In this document: piece by piece, positions 21,060-32,646 of the stretch
Position numbering within the stretch: position 1 is the stretch's first letter
Layout of the letters: each line of letters opens with the position of its first letter
Assembly: GCA_021234155.1 (NCBI GenBank)
Contig: JAJEKV010000006.1
Coordinates: forward strand, 742,001-806,000
Direction: 5' to 3'
DNA from: Isoetes taiwanensis
Lineage: Eukaryota; Streptophyta; Lycopodiopsida; Isoetales; Isoetaceae
Length of the DNA: 64,000 nt
Made by a program: the position numbers and the translations under genes
Notes under the pieces: generated by a model
Databases searched by the model: none
The model's input: only the letters and a program-made list of their open reading frames with translations
What the model was told of the DNA's origin: nothing

Positions 21060-21898
21060 CGGGTCGATGGCTACAGCGACCTAGCAGCATCAGTGGAGTG
21101 GCAGTGCAGCTTCTACAAGAATCGAAAGATCTGAATCTCACGCATGTGGATCTTTATCGGCTCCAGATGCAAGGTAAGGATATCCCATTCCTTGATATAT
21201 GATCCATTGTTTTTAGTCAAAACCTAGTGTATCGCTCTGGAACCGAATCAATTTAGCACATGTGGAAGATCCCCAGGATTTTACAAAGATAAACATATCT
21301 GTTTGTTTATGGAAGCCATGGAATACTGGCGGGAATTTGATTCCGATGGCATTCCCTTCATTCCCTTCAGTTTCGATTCAGATAAAGAAGCTTCAAATGA
21401 TATTTTGCTGAAGAACCCTTCCTTGGACTGCCTGTCTTTGGCTGAAACTAATTGCTCTCATATTCCTGATGAAATACAACAATATGAAAGATTTTCTTCA
21501 TATCAAGGACGAAATCCAGGTATCTCTTTGATGAATTTTAGAGTCCATGCATTATCTAAGCTACAACAGTGTTGATCAAATGTAATACATTAGTTTGCAA
21601 TATGCTAAAAGGAAGTACAAGTTAGTTTCTTTACCAATGCATTCTGCACTCTTTACTTATGAATATTAAATACAATTCTAGCAGGTTCTACTAACTGGGC
21701 AAAAAGGTTACAAGGGCTGATCGGCTATAAACCGAGAGGCTCCATTGTACCTTTTGGCCCTTCATGCATTACCAATTTATTGTTAATGTCATGATGTTTG
21801 GCTGCAGGTACCGGACCTCTCCTGCCCTTGTCTCGTTTTTGCTTGAAGTTTGTGAATTTGCTAGGATCTGGAATTGGAAGCGGCTCCCCTACTTTATG
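21060..21898 (+). pseudogene. Unidentified multi-exon gene fragment, copy A
   Basis: Four exon-like blocks fit together in phase: up to 21173 ('GVAVQLLQESKDLNLTHVDL', donor GTAAGG), 21277-21519 ('KHICLFMEAMEYWREFDSDG', donor GTATCT), 21685-21772 ('LIGYKPRGSIVPFGPSCITN'), and 21808-21898 ('TGPLLPLSRFCLKFVNLLGS', after acceptor GCTGCAG). The phases of the first three junctions agree, which supports a real gene origin. The donor after exon 3 is not canonical in either copy and no upstream or downstream end is found, so it is probably a captured or truncated fragment. I do not recognise the protein. Confidence 0.5.
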
Positions 21899-22840
21899 GA
21901 GATACTTATGCAAGCACTAAGCACTGCCAGCATAACAGGGTTTGCTATCAATCTATTTTTCGTCTAATTATAGGTTATGTTGCCTGTGAAGTGTCTCGGA
22001 TAAACAAGAGACAAAATATTTACTTAATATAGAAGCATTACGTAAAGGTGTTTGTTGACTGCATTGAAAATGTGATATTCTGTCCTATATTTATGGATAA
22101 TACAGTAATGGAAGTTTATTTAAGGTTTAAAGTTGTAAACAACCTCTACTTTAAAGAACAATGTTATGGTTATGAAAAGCCAGTGTCAATGAGTTATGGC
22201 TTGTCAAAAAAAAATTAATTAGAGTCTTGTAAACAGGCTGGCTGCATAAAGGTAGCACGGAAGAGTTAAAACAGGCTTCCCCTCTAAAGTGTCTAAAAGA
22301 AGCCTTTCTTATAGTACTCCATGCAATTAAAATAAAGGGAGGGAAAATAAAGTGGCATATAGATGCAGAATTACCATGGTCACCTTCTGACTAGGACATG
22401 GACTTCAATAAGGTTATGGATATGGAAAACCAGTGCCAAAGCTCTATGGGCTGTGAGAAAATTGTAAAGTTATGAATTTTGTCAAGTACCATTTTGTCAA
22501 GTTCCATGCATTTTGTCTCTTGAAGTGTTGAAATATAAACATGATGGTGGGAGAATAAATATAGCATGGTAGTGCTAAAACATGCCTCCTGTTTGAAGTA
22601 ATAAAATTATTGGAAATTAATCCTGAAATGTTTGGCTTATTGGCTTGTATGACTATGGTCTTTTCGAAAAAATTGTCTATTAAGTTTTGTATTTACAGTA
22701 TTTCATTACAAAGTGGGGTGCTAGAGGCTAAAGGATAATGAGTACCGGTTTCATACGTAATTACGTATCTGGATTGATAATACAATTACTGGGATTGACG
22801 GGGACTGATGTTCGACCTAGGGATCTAGGTTTGACTGGGT

Positions 22841-23916
22841 TTTTTTTTTTTTTTTGAAGGACGAAAGCCAAAAAGTATATTAATCAGATAAAAAGTACAA
22901 AATTTACATGTATCATCTAACTGTGTAAGCACAAGAGGATGCCACATGAGCACGAGCCTGGAGCACAATGTACTTACTCCAGAATAGGAGACTAATGATA
23001 AGAATCAATTCGAAGATACTGAATCCAGATGCGTTCCATCATTTCTGATTCAAGAGAGGAACACTCGTAGGCTGTCAATATCTTTTTCTGGGCCACCGTA
23101 ATAACTCCGTGTGCAGAAGAATTAATGCCCTGAAAGATGCAGTATCTGCGACGCTCCCATATCGACCATATAGGAGCCAACTGGAACCAAGGTGGAATGC
23201 CCTTTGTTTAGCTGGAGGCCATGCGTTAGGATAGGATGCCAAGAGAATGCATCGGCAGCCCAATGTACTGTTAAACAAACCTTGTAGCCAGGACCATGCT
23301 GGTTGAACCTCAGGACAATCAAAGAGACAATGCTCAAGAGTCTCGACGTCCGAAAGACAGAGTGGGCATACTGCAGATATGCGAGGATCATAGCGATGTC
23401 GGAAGGCATTAACCTGCAGGCACCTAAGGATAACCTGCCAACACAGTACAGAGACTTTAGGGTGGAGCAACCTATCCCAAATCCATCGCCATGTACAACA
23501 CAAAGTGGGTTGTGGAACCTGTAGGTGCCACCCATCTGGAAACTGGAGGGGCTGTGGTGCTAAAAGAAGGCGATATACTGATCTAACAAAGTACTTGCCT
23601 TTGTGTATATTTTCATGACAGTCCCATGGCACCCTTTCAGCAACACCAACTTGCACTATAAGAGGCAAATTTTTTGCGACCTTCTCCCATAGAGATACAT
23701 CCCAACGAGAGACCAGGAACTTTGCCTGAAATTCAGGCCAAGATAGTAGGCGACCCGCCTCATACCATGCTTGAATAGAGACAACACCTGCAAGAACCCA
23801 TCGTCTCTGTGTAAGGGAATGAACTGATGCTGCCAATGGAGGTGCTGAGGGGCCTGGAGGCAGTGGTGCCCACCATCATGGAGTCTCCAATAGGGTGTGG
23901 ATAGAGGGGCATGGCC
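22841..23916 (-). pseudogene. L1-type LINE 3' part, copy A (truncated by the duplication junction)
   Basis: The T-run at 22840-22855 is the poly(A) tail of a minus-strand LINE. The 253-residue frame at 23075-23836 holds the zinc-binding zf-RVT region, 'WVLAGVVSIQAWYEA', 'WDRLLHPKVSVLCWQVILRC' and 'CPLCLSDVETLEHCLFDCP'. It ends abruptly at 23916 where the tandem-duplication junction lies. Confidence 0.85.
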
Positions 23917-24620
23917 TAAGACAGAAGTAGAAAGGGAAGAAATGAGAAGTGTGTCATACATGTTATTAATAGGCTCGACCAGACATAATATATGAAGTAA
24001 ACATGCATGCTGAACATGTATAATGATGATCCAGAGAGAGATCACTGGATTGGAGCACAAAGGGCATTAAGATACTTTAAGGACACAATAAATGATGGTA
24101 TTAGTTATTGAAAAGATGAGCTACAATTTCAATCCTAATGTAATGCTGGTTGGGGAAGAGACCTTGAGACTAGAAAATCCACCTCAGGTTATTTAACATT
24201 TTTAGGTGGAGCTCCAATAGCTTGGAAATGCAAGAAGCAGAATGCCACTGCTATATCCAGTGCTGAAGCTGCTATATCATCTAAATGCCTAATCTGACAA
24301 TCTGTATGCATTTTTCTATAATGTTTCTGTGCATGCTTATTTCAAACTGGATAACCAATTCGATGAATAAGATTTTGCAGGCTGTGTTTATTCTTCCAGA
24401 CCTGAAAACTTCGGTGCTACGAGATCAAGAAGAAATTGGAGGAAATGAAGCCTATGCAAGGTGTTCAAACTAAAGCTAAAGGAAGAGAAAGGTATGTTAG
24501 TTGCTCAGTTAGTCCTAAGTTGCTCAAATGTTCGAGTATATAATTGAAATCTAGACTTATACTATAGATGAGAGATGGATATTTTGTATATCATTTTTAG
24601 GAAGATGCGTTGGATATGGT

Positions 24621-25101
24621 TTTTTTTTAATACAACAACCAACACATAACTACCATTAATATTAATTAACCTAAACCATTGCATCTAACATTTTTAAATT
24701 ACAATCCCCCTGAAACCCCCTTTGGTTTGGGTGCATATTCACACGGGGGGTTACGTAGGGCAGCGAGAGCCCCTAAGAACTTACAATACATGTACAAAAT
24801 TAACACCATTAAGTACATTCTCTCGAACCTTATAGTATTTTGCAAACCTTAATATACAGTATACAAAAACTTGTACATGCATACCCCACAAACGAGGATC
24901 GCTATGTACGGTCCAGATCTTGGAATAAAGGGCAAATATGCCCATCTGACAGCTCTCATTGCCCGGAGTAACCCCCCGTGTGAATATGCACCCAAACCAA
25001 AGGGGGTTTCAGGGGGATTGTAATTTAAAAATGTTAGATGCAATGGTTTAGGTTAATTAATATTAATGGTAGTTATGTGTTGGTTGTTGTATTAAAAAAA
25101 A
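24621..25101. mobile_element. Foldback element, 481 bp, with 134-bp perfect inverted repeats
   Basis: Arms 24621-24754 and 24968-25101 are inverted copies that I read as identical. They begin with T8 then AATACAACAACCAACAC. The middle is 213 bp without coding capacity. It sits exactly where the second duplication unit departs from the first (after TGGATATGG). I do not see an unambiguous target-site duplication because the ends are homopolymers. Confidence 0.9.
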
Positions 25102-25167
25102 ATTTGGGCCCTTCGGGCCCTTAGAAAAACAAAGAGATTGCAACATATCTTGTGTAGAACTACAAAA

Positions 25168-25253
25168 CCTTTATTTCTCTTTGCAATGCAATATCCAGAG
25201 TGACAAGATACCTTTATTTCTCTTTGCAATGCAATATCCAGAGTGACAAGATA
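25168..25253. repeat. 43-bp tandem duplication
   Basis: CCTTTATTTCTCTTTGCAAT... at 25168 is repeated exactly at 25211. Confidence 0.9.
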
Positions 25254-25773
25254 AGTTTTACTGTACAATGTTTAGTTGAAAAGGGGGGCCCAATAAGCTT
25301 ACATGAACGTGATAATAATAAGACTCGTAATCATTGAAAGAAATATGCAAGGTAATCATATGGATAAGGCCCAATCATGGGCAATTACAAAATGCCCACA
25401 ACCAATACCATCCCACGGGGTATAGATCCAAACTAACGCCCTGAATGTTGCGGTAGTAACTTAACAAGGTACTCCAGGTGTCAGCATTGGCATGGCATGC
25501 ATTTATATTTAAATTCCTTCACCGCTATTAGGATCAATAGTGGCAATAAGTGGTTCTGCTGTCTAGGAGTCAACTTTTCAAAAAGTAAATAACGTTCTTC
25601 ACTTGATCCTTGAAGAAACAACAAATATGCTGCTGGAAGAGGTTTATTTGATGTTTCAAAGCTGGCTTGCAGAAAAATGCTTACATGACATATAACTCCT
25701 CATGTAACAATACCTTCTAACTAAAGATACATGGAGATAAAGCCGCGCATTTTCGTTAGATTACATCTGATAC

Positions 25774-25956
25774 CTTGGGATAAAGGGCCCTACAAGATCC
25801 ACACCGTGTTGCATAAAATTCTGCAACAACTAACTTGTCACCGGCATTTTCAAGCAGATCAACAAAGTCCTGTGTTGTGTAAATGTCATACATATTAGGT
25901 GCACCTTCTTTCTCCCACCATTTTACACCATCTTTTGGTCCAGCTGCATCAGTAAC
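25774..25956 (-). pseudogene. Isolated exon of a plant thioredoxin-like (ACHT-type) protein
   Basis: A 61-codon block with AG acceptor (25958-25957) and GT donor (25773-25772) encodes 'VKWWEKEGAPNMYDIYTTQD' and 'AEFYATRCGSCRALYPK'. The C-x-x-C active site and the flanking residues fit the atypical Cys/His-rich plastid thioredoxins, which normally read WCGSC or WCASC. Here tryptophan is replaced by arginine. The frame continues to 25989 and 25756 but the borders inside fit splicing better. No other exons of the gene are seen nearby, so it is probably a stranded fragment inside the inserted segment. Confidence 0.6.
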
Positions 25957-26179
25957 CTGTAAAAAATTGGTTCTGTGAGATGCATCCATCTAATTCTGCA
26001 AATGTAAAATTTGGCTAGAATAATGTGCACATGGACAGGCTTGCCGCTTGCCAATTGGCAGACTAGGTGGAATGCTGCCAACTAGGTGAAACCTTGGATG
26101 TGCAGGTAGGCTCAGTTACGCAGATAATACAGTAATGTATGGTTCCATATTTTCAAATGGCATTTGCTGTAAAATTTTA

Positions 26180-26374
26180 CTAGTTCCATCCGGGGCATAT
26201 GCTGTAAACTATCATTCCCTGAAATAATCTCTTTGCACGTTTTGGACTTCCACAGTTAGCATAGACTATGATAGGAGAATTTCCTAACACTACAGTTGAA
26301 TTGAATGCATCATGAATAATACTGGCATGAATAACCTTACCTACTATCAGTGCTGTTGGACTCGCACAAGCCAC
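26180..26374 (-). pseudogene. PPR gene fragment
   Basis: 'ACASPTALIVGKVIHASIIH' and 'LGNSPIIVYANCGSPKRAKR' fit the consensus of plant PLS-type PPR repeats (ACAS..AL..GK.IH, YA.CGS...A). Only about one and a half repeats remain. The 79-residue frame just upstream (26375-26614) has an arginine/serine-rich start like a transit peptide but no identity. Confidence 0.65.
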
Positions 26375-27742
26375 TCAGAATGCTTTCGGAGGTGATCCAG
26401 AAGCCAAAGGTGCTACCAGGAAAAATGCACGGAAGGAAGAAACAAGTTGATTTGCAGGTCTACGGTGAAAAGGACCTGGCACATAAGCAAATCTAGTATG
26501 TTGCTTGGAATAGAAATGGCATTTAGTTGGACCTGAAAATAAAAATCGTGCTTCCTCTGCACTATAACTTATGCTCCTATGCCATCGCCTTCTGCACGCA
26601 GCCACTATGAGCAAACGATGGTTTTGAAACCTGAATCAACCAAATCGTACGGCAACAAACAAATCTTATGGCTTCATGCAGCCACTGGTTTTGAAACCTG
26701 AATCAACCAAATTGTATGGAAACAAACAAATCTTATGGCTTCATGCTTTTCTGTATCTTATTGCAATCTTGGTCTGCAAACTTCATCTGGAAAGGGCATG
26801 GCATGGTCGATCCTGACCTTCACAATACAAACATGAAGCTGTGGAAGCTTGTTGCAGCACACGGATCCAAATGCACGAAGCCCATCTGTGCACGAAATCA
26901 AAAAGTTGGAGAAAAGGGAAAGTTCAGATTCTTCAAGCTCCAGATTCTTAGTACTCAAGCAGCAAATCCGCATGATTAGAGAATGATTTGCCATGGGCTT
27001 ACAACAACGGCGAGGCTTACACTCACGAACCCTAAAAAAAAGATTTCGACCCTTGCATGCAGAGAGGTAAGCATCTGCTCATTAAAAAAAAAAAAAAAAA
27101 CCCAAGGGGCTAGACCATTGAGATATGTCATTAATAACTATAATTGTGTATGCGCGCTCTAGATGTACCGATTAGTAAGCCTCGTGCAATACGCCCATCA
27201 AATCATAGGAAAACCATAGCAAAAAACGTACAAAAATTCAAAACAAACCCCCTGATATTTTGCTACATATTTGTAGCATCTAGTTCTTGTCATATCTTAC
27301 AGCATGGGGACCATAGGAATGTTTGCAAGTACTAAATATACAACCTTTCATTTTGATGTTAATGTTGATTGCTTAGAAGAGGTCTACAAGAAAATATATT
27401 TGATATATGCTTTGATTGTATCCGTTTGCAGATATAAAACTTTTATACCAATTTATGAAGAGAATTTTCCTTTAGTTATACTTCCATTGGGTTTGATTAA
27501 GCTTGGATCAAAGCGGAGGAAATATAGGACCTAAAAATCGTGCTAGGTTCTGAATAATACTAAAAGTAATGAGCAGACGTATTTTAGTTATAAGCAGACC
27601 AAGAGACTGTTCCAACCTACTGTAGTCAAAGACACAAAACTTCAGCGGAGGGAAAATCGAAAAATTAGATGTTGCTTTGTAAAGATGGATTTATCATCCT
27701 CCTATAGAAGTCCATTTTCGTGCTAGTACCATGCAATAACTT

Positions 27743-29700
27743 TCATTGTACATTTACATGTACCCATGCTCTTGCGTTACTTCCTTTGTTAGGTATGTCA
27801 TCTAGGGACATCCCCCATTTATTTAGCCATTCTTGAATATTTGCATGCCAACCTTGTTGGCTGCTTTGGCTCATAGCAAGACGAGGGAGATTATTAACAT
27901 CCATTTTTAGCGCCTTATGTACATACCTCAATTTTTGGTATAGTGCTTAGGGGCATCATGCCTGCTTTTGCTAATATCATAGGAAAGGGTGTTTGAAGAA
28001 ATTTTGTTTGTACCTTCACGACCATCTTCCATGCATCCAAAGAAAGATCTGGCCCCATCCTCACATCCATATAGGAGAATGCTTTGAATGAGTGCAGCGT
28101 ATAATTTGTTCTTAGCCCCCAGTAAAAAATTTATGCCTTTTACATTTCCTCTGTAAAGCATACAATGCTATGAGTCCTTGTTCTGCCACTTTAGTCCAGC
28201 TATAATTATGGTCAACAAGAAGTTCGAAGTATTTATAAGTGTGTGCGATTTCCACCTTATCTCCTTCATATAAGAAATCATAATCTCGTGACAGCGTCCC
28301 AAAATTTAGGATTTTAGTCTTCCCTAAATTGACTTCTAGCTCTGAACTCTAGCAAAAAGCATATAAGGCATCTAAATGCCTTTGCATAGTGGTAGCTATT
28401 CTGGAAAAAAAAAACACTATGTCATTTGCATATAAGAACAACAAAAATGCATATCTGTAATAAAGTACCATCTCGACCATTTCGTTCCATCCAATCTTCC
28501 AATTCCTCTATGGAAAGCTAAAAAAGGGTTGGAGATAGTGGGCAGCCTTTCTTAACTCCCATATTACTAATCCCTTCATCTTTACAGTGTTGGTTCAAAG
28601 GGTAAGATAATTGGATTGTTACCTTTTCATATAAAGAAGCAACCACATTTCTTAACTCAAGAGGGACTTCCAACTTCTCCATTCTACTCCAGATGTTGCG
28701 TCGCTTAACTATATCGAAAGCTTTTGTAAGATATACAAAAAGAGCGAAGCATGACTTCTTTGTTTTCTTAACTGCATCTACTGTTGTTCTAAAAGTGACC
28801 AAGTGGTCAATCATGGATTTATTTAGGCGAAATCTGGTTTGCCCCTTGGCTCTCAGATCATTCTCTTAAGCCTATATGCTAATTTTTTGGGTTGCCCAAA
28901 GGGCAAACCCCAGGGGAGAGGTAATGGAATATTATTTTGATGCCAAGAAATGTACCAAATCGAGGGACAAAGTTAAAAACCTCCCTGCATTGGATGGCTA
29001 AGATTAAAACTCCTACTGCGTTATGCAAGTTAGGTAGAGGTTGTCTTGCCGTCGATTCGCATGAGAGTGCATTAGGGGGCAATCCGTCGGGACCAAAGTG
29101 CTTCTGATGCTTCGGTCCCTTGTGATAGATGCTGGAGGTGCCAAATACATTCGTGTGGGTTTAAATTGGTTTTCTTTGAGTTGTTTAAGGTTTTTGAAGC
29201 TTATCGATTTGGATCTTTGTGTGTGATGCGTGGTCTTGGGCTGATAATTCGAGCTCCTTACCATTGTGAATTGTAGGTGCATAGGATCCAGATAAGTTCA
29301 TTGTATTTTTCTAATGCATCCTTCTTGATACAATTTAGCTCTTCAATATAACCTATGTCTTTGATGTGATAAACTATCACAAAGCAGCCATTTTCCTCAA
29401 TTATGGCAAATGATATAGCAGTCCGATCTCGTTTCTAACAATGTCTACTAATTTATTAGTGTCTATTTGATCCTTACAAATTTCTGAAATTGATCTGGGC
29501 GAAGATGCCTAAATGATTTAATGGCTTCTATTGATCTTCTTCCCTTTGCCAATAGAGTCATATCTTTAAATGCATTATCTGGCTTATCACTGTTGAAAAA
29601 GCTGAAAACAAATCTAGTTTGACCTATTTGAGTATGTGCCTCGTGTGAGGAGCCTCCATCTCTTTACTTGTGAATGCCCACGATTTATCAAGGGGCTGCA
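27743..29700 (-). pseudogene. LINE reverse transcriptase remnant, copy B
   Basis: Duplicate of 17719-19690. The RT block is somewhat better preserved here: one frame at 28518-28814 runs from 'MIDHLVTFRTTVDAVKKTKK' through 'LTKAFDIVKRRNIW' to 'GVKKGCPLSPTLF'. Stops in all frames outside it. Confidence 0.8.
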
Positions 29701-29739
29701 TGACAAAAAATTGAATAAAAAAAAAAAAAAGAAAATTAA

Positions 29740-30365
29740 ATGCAAAATGCACTACATAAACATGTGCTAAAATGCCTTGTTGAGAAAATAGAAACTAAAT
29801 CTAAGATTATGATTGTCGGAACCACAAACTGCCCATCATTTAGCTACGAGGGCAAGATCTTAGATACAGTAAGCAGTTACAAATATTTAGGGATAGACTT
29901 CTCTTGTAAATACAATTGGAAGAAATACATAAGCAGAAGGATTATAGAAGGTAAAAACCTTTGAGCAAGGCATCTAGCCATTAGCCTCTTATCTGGGACA
30001 GACCTTTTGCTCCTGCCATCGGTTTTAAGCGATTTGGAGAACCTTGGCATAAATATTTCCCCATATAAAAGGCAAACTATATGCAGACTACGACTTAGCT
30101 ATCACCATTTGGGCATGAAAGTAGGAAGATAGAAAAATCTTCCTAGATGTAGAAAAACATGCAAGGTATGCGGTTGTGATGAGATTGAGGATGAAAAACA
30201 TTTGATACCGCTCTGCCATATGTATGAAAACATAAGACATAGATTCCAGCTCACAAACATCAGAACACTCTTTGGCCTTTTTGCGCTTGAAGCTAGTGCA
30301 AAAAATGTCTATTATATGAATTATAACTTAGGCAAACCCAGTCCTACGGATGGAGGTAGGCTTTT
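29740..30365 (+). pseudogene. LINE C-terminal remnant on the plus strand, copy B
   Basis: Duplicate of 19735-20355, with a 74-residue open stretch (29740-29964) that includes 'VSSYKYLGIDFSCKYNWKKY'. Copy A has lost this frame through small changes near 19843. A stretch of about 14 bp near 29980 present in copy A is deleted here. Confidence 0.7.
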
Positions 30366-31068
30366 TTTTTAATTTTAAAACAGTGTTTGCCCTGTATGAG
30401 AGTAAAATAATAAGGTGGCACTAAGGGAAAACTTCTACCAGCCAGTGCACGTCTTTATGCCAAAGTTGGCTGCAGGTCTCAAAATAACAATAGCTTTAGC
30501 AAAAAATTAGGCTAATAGGCCTCATTTGAATTTCTCCCTCTATAAGTTTTTTCTAGGTACTGCATCACACATGCATAAGTGCTCTACGTAAGATCAAGCA
30601 AACTAATCTCTAAATGGAGAAGTTCCATTGGCCATTGCAGGCGACCAAGCTGATTGTTACAAGGGACAAAGGCCCTTCAAAAGACAAAAAGTATAGTTAA
30701 TCCTTGCTGTTCCAATAGCTAAGCTAATAGTGAATGCCGCGAGAAGCGTATTTGTTGTTGGGTTTTTGTTAAAAAAATCTTTGGCTTTACTGTACCATGT
30801 GGTCTACTCATAAGCATAACCATCAGGGGTTTAGTCTCCTTGCTGGACCTTTGAACTTCTTGATTTACCTCTGAATTATTTGAACAATAAGAAATTGTGG
30901 CTTTAATAACTTGTTGCTCAGCGGGAACTTGGTAACAATACAAGACCTTTGAATGGGGTATGCGCAACCTAAGAGACTACTCGTAATGCAAGGTTGGAAC
31001 TCTAACCAATAATATACCATGGTATGGATTAGGTTAGAGCTCCATTTTCCCTTTATTCAGGCCATACA

Positions 31069-31908
31069 CGGGTCGATGGCTACAGCGACCTAGCAGCATC
31101 AGTGGAGTGGCAGTGCAACTTCTACAAGAATCGAAAGATCTGAATCTCACGCATGTGGGTCTTTATCGGCTCCAGATGCAAGGTAAGGATATCCCATTCC
31201 TTGATATGTGATCCATTGTTTTTAGTCAAAACCTAGTGTATCGCTCTGGAACCGAATCAATTTAGCACATGTGGAAGATCCCCAGGATTTTACAAAGATA
31301 AACATATCTGTTTGTTTATGGAAGCCATGGAATACTGGCGGGAATTTGATTCCGATGGCATTTCCTTCATTCCCTTCAGTTCCGATTCAGATAAAGAAGC
31401 TTCAAGTGATATTTTGCTGAAGAACCCTTCCTTGGACTGCCTGTCTTTGGCTGAAACTTATTGCTCTCATATTCCTGATGAAATACAACAATATGAAAGA
31501 TTTTCTTCATATCAAGGACGAAATCCAGGTATCTCTTTGATGAATTTTAGAGTCCATGCATTATCTAAGCTACAACAGTGTTGATCAAATGTAATACATT
31601 AGTTTGCAATATGCTAAAAGGAAGTACAAGTTAGTTTCTTTACCAATGCATTCTGCACTCTTTACTTATGAATATTAAATACAATTCTAGCAGGTTCTAC
31701 TAACTGGGCAAAAAGGTTACAAGGGCTGATCGGCTATAAACCGAGAGGCTCCATTGTACCTTTTGGCCCTTCATGCATTACCAATTTATTGCTAATGTCA
31801 TGATGTTTGGCTGCAGGTACCGGACCTCTCCTGCCCTTGTCTCGTTTTTGCTTGAAGTTTGTGAATTTGCTAGGATCTGGAATTGGAAGCGGCTCCCCTA
31901 CTTTATGG
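31069..31908 (+). pseudogene. Unidentified multi-exon gene fragment, copy B
   Basis: Duplicate of 21060-21898, with exon-like blocks ending at 31182 and at 31286-31528, 31694-31781 and 31817-31908. A few amino acids differ (e.g. IPFIPFSF in A, ISFIPFSS in B). Copy B keeps 16 bases (GAAAACATTAATGTTG region, near 31909) that copy A lost. Confidence 0.5.
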
Positions 31909-32646
31909 GAAAACATTAATGTTGGAGATACTTATGCAAGCACTAAGCACTGCCAGCATAACAGGGTTTGCTATCAATCTATTTTTCGTCTAATTATAGG
32001 TTATGTTGCCTGTGAAGTGTCTCGGATAAACAAGAGACAAAATATTTACTTAATATAGAAGCATTACGTAAAGGTGTTTGTTGACTGCATTGAAAATGTG
32101 ATATTATGTCCTATATTTATGGATAATACAGTAATGGAAGTTTATTTAAGGTTTGTAAACAGCCTCTACTTTAAAGAACAATGTTATGGTTATGAAAAGC
32201 CAGTGTCAATGAGTTATGGCTTGTCAAAAAAATAAACCAGTGCCAAAGCTCTATGGGCTGTGAGAAAATTGTAAAGTTATGAATTTTGTCAAGTACCATT
32301 TTGTCAAGTTCCATGCATTTTGTCTCTTGAAGTGTTGAAATATAAACATGATGGTAGGAGAATAAATATAGCATGGCAGTGCTAAAACATGCCTCATGTT
32401 TGAAGTAATAAAATTATTGGTAATTAATCCTGAAATGTTTGGCTTATTGGCTTGTATGACTATGGTCTTTTCGGAAAAATTGTCTATTAAGTTTTGTATT
32501 TACAGTATTTCATTACAAAGTGGAGTGCTAGAGGCTAAAGGATAATGAGTACCGGTTTCATACGTAATTACGTATCCGGATTGATAATACAATTACTAGG
32601 ATTGACGGGGACTGATGTTCGACCTAGGGATCTAGGTTTGACTGGG

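Larger units (their letters stand above)
15658..23916. repeat. Large tandem duplication, first unit
   Basis: The sequence from 15658 (in the Copia remnant) through 23916 (in a LINE) is repeated from 23915 onward with very high identity. The junction at 23915-23916 joins LINE sequence GGGGCATGG directly to Copia sequence TAAGACAGAAG with CC shared. The best-matched part is 17241-23916 against 27270 to about 33668. The first unit has a segment of about 205 bp (near 22217-22430) that is missing in the second. Confidence 0.9.
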
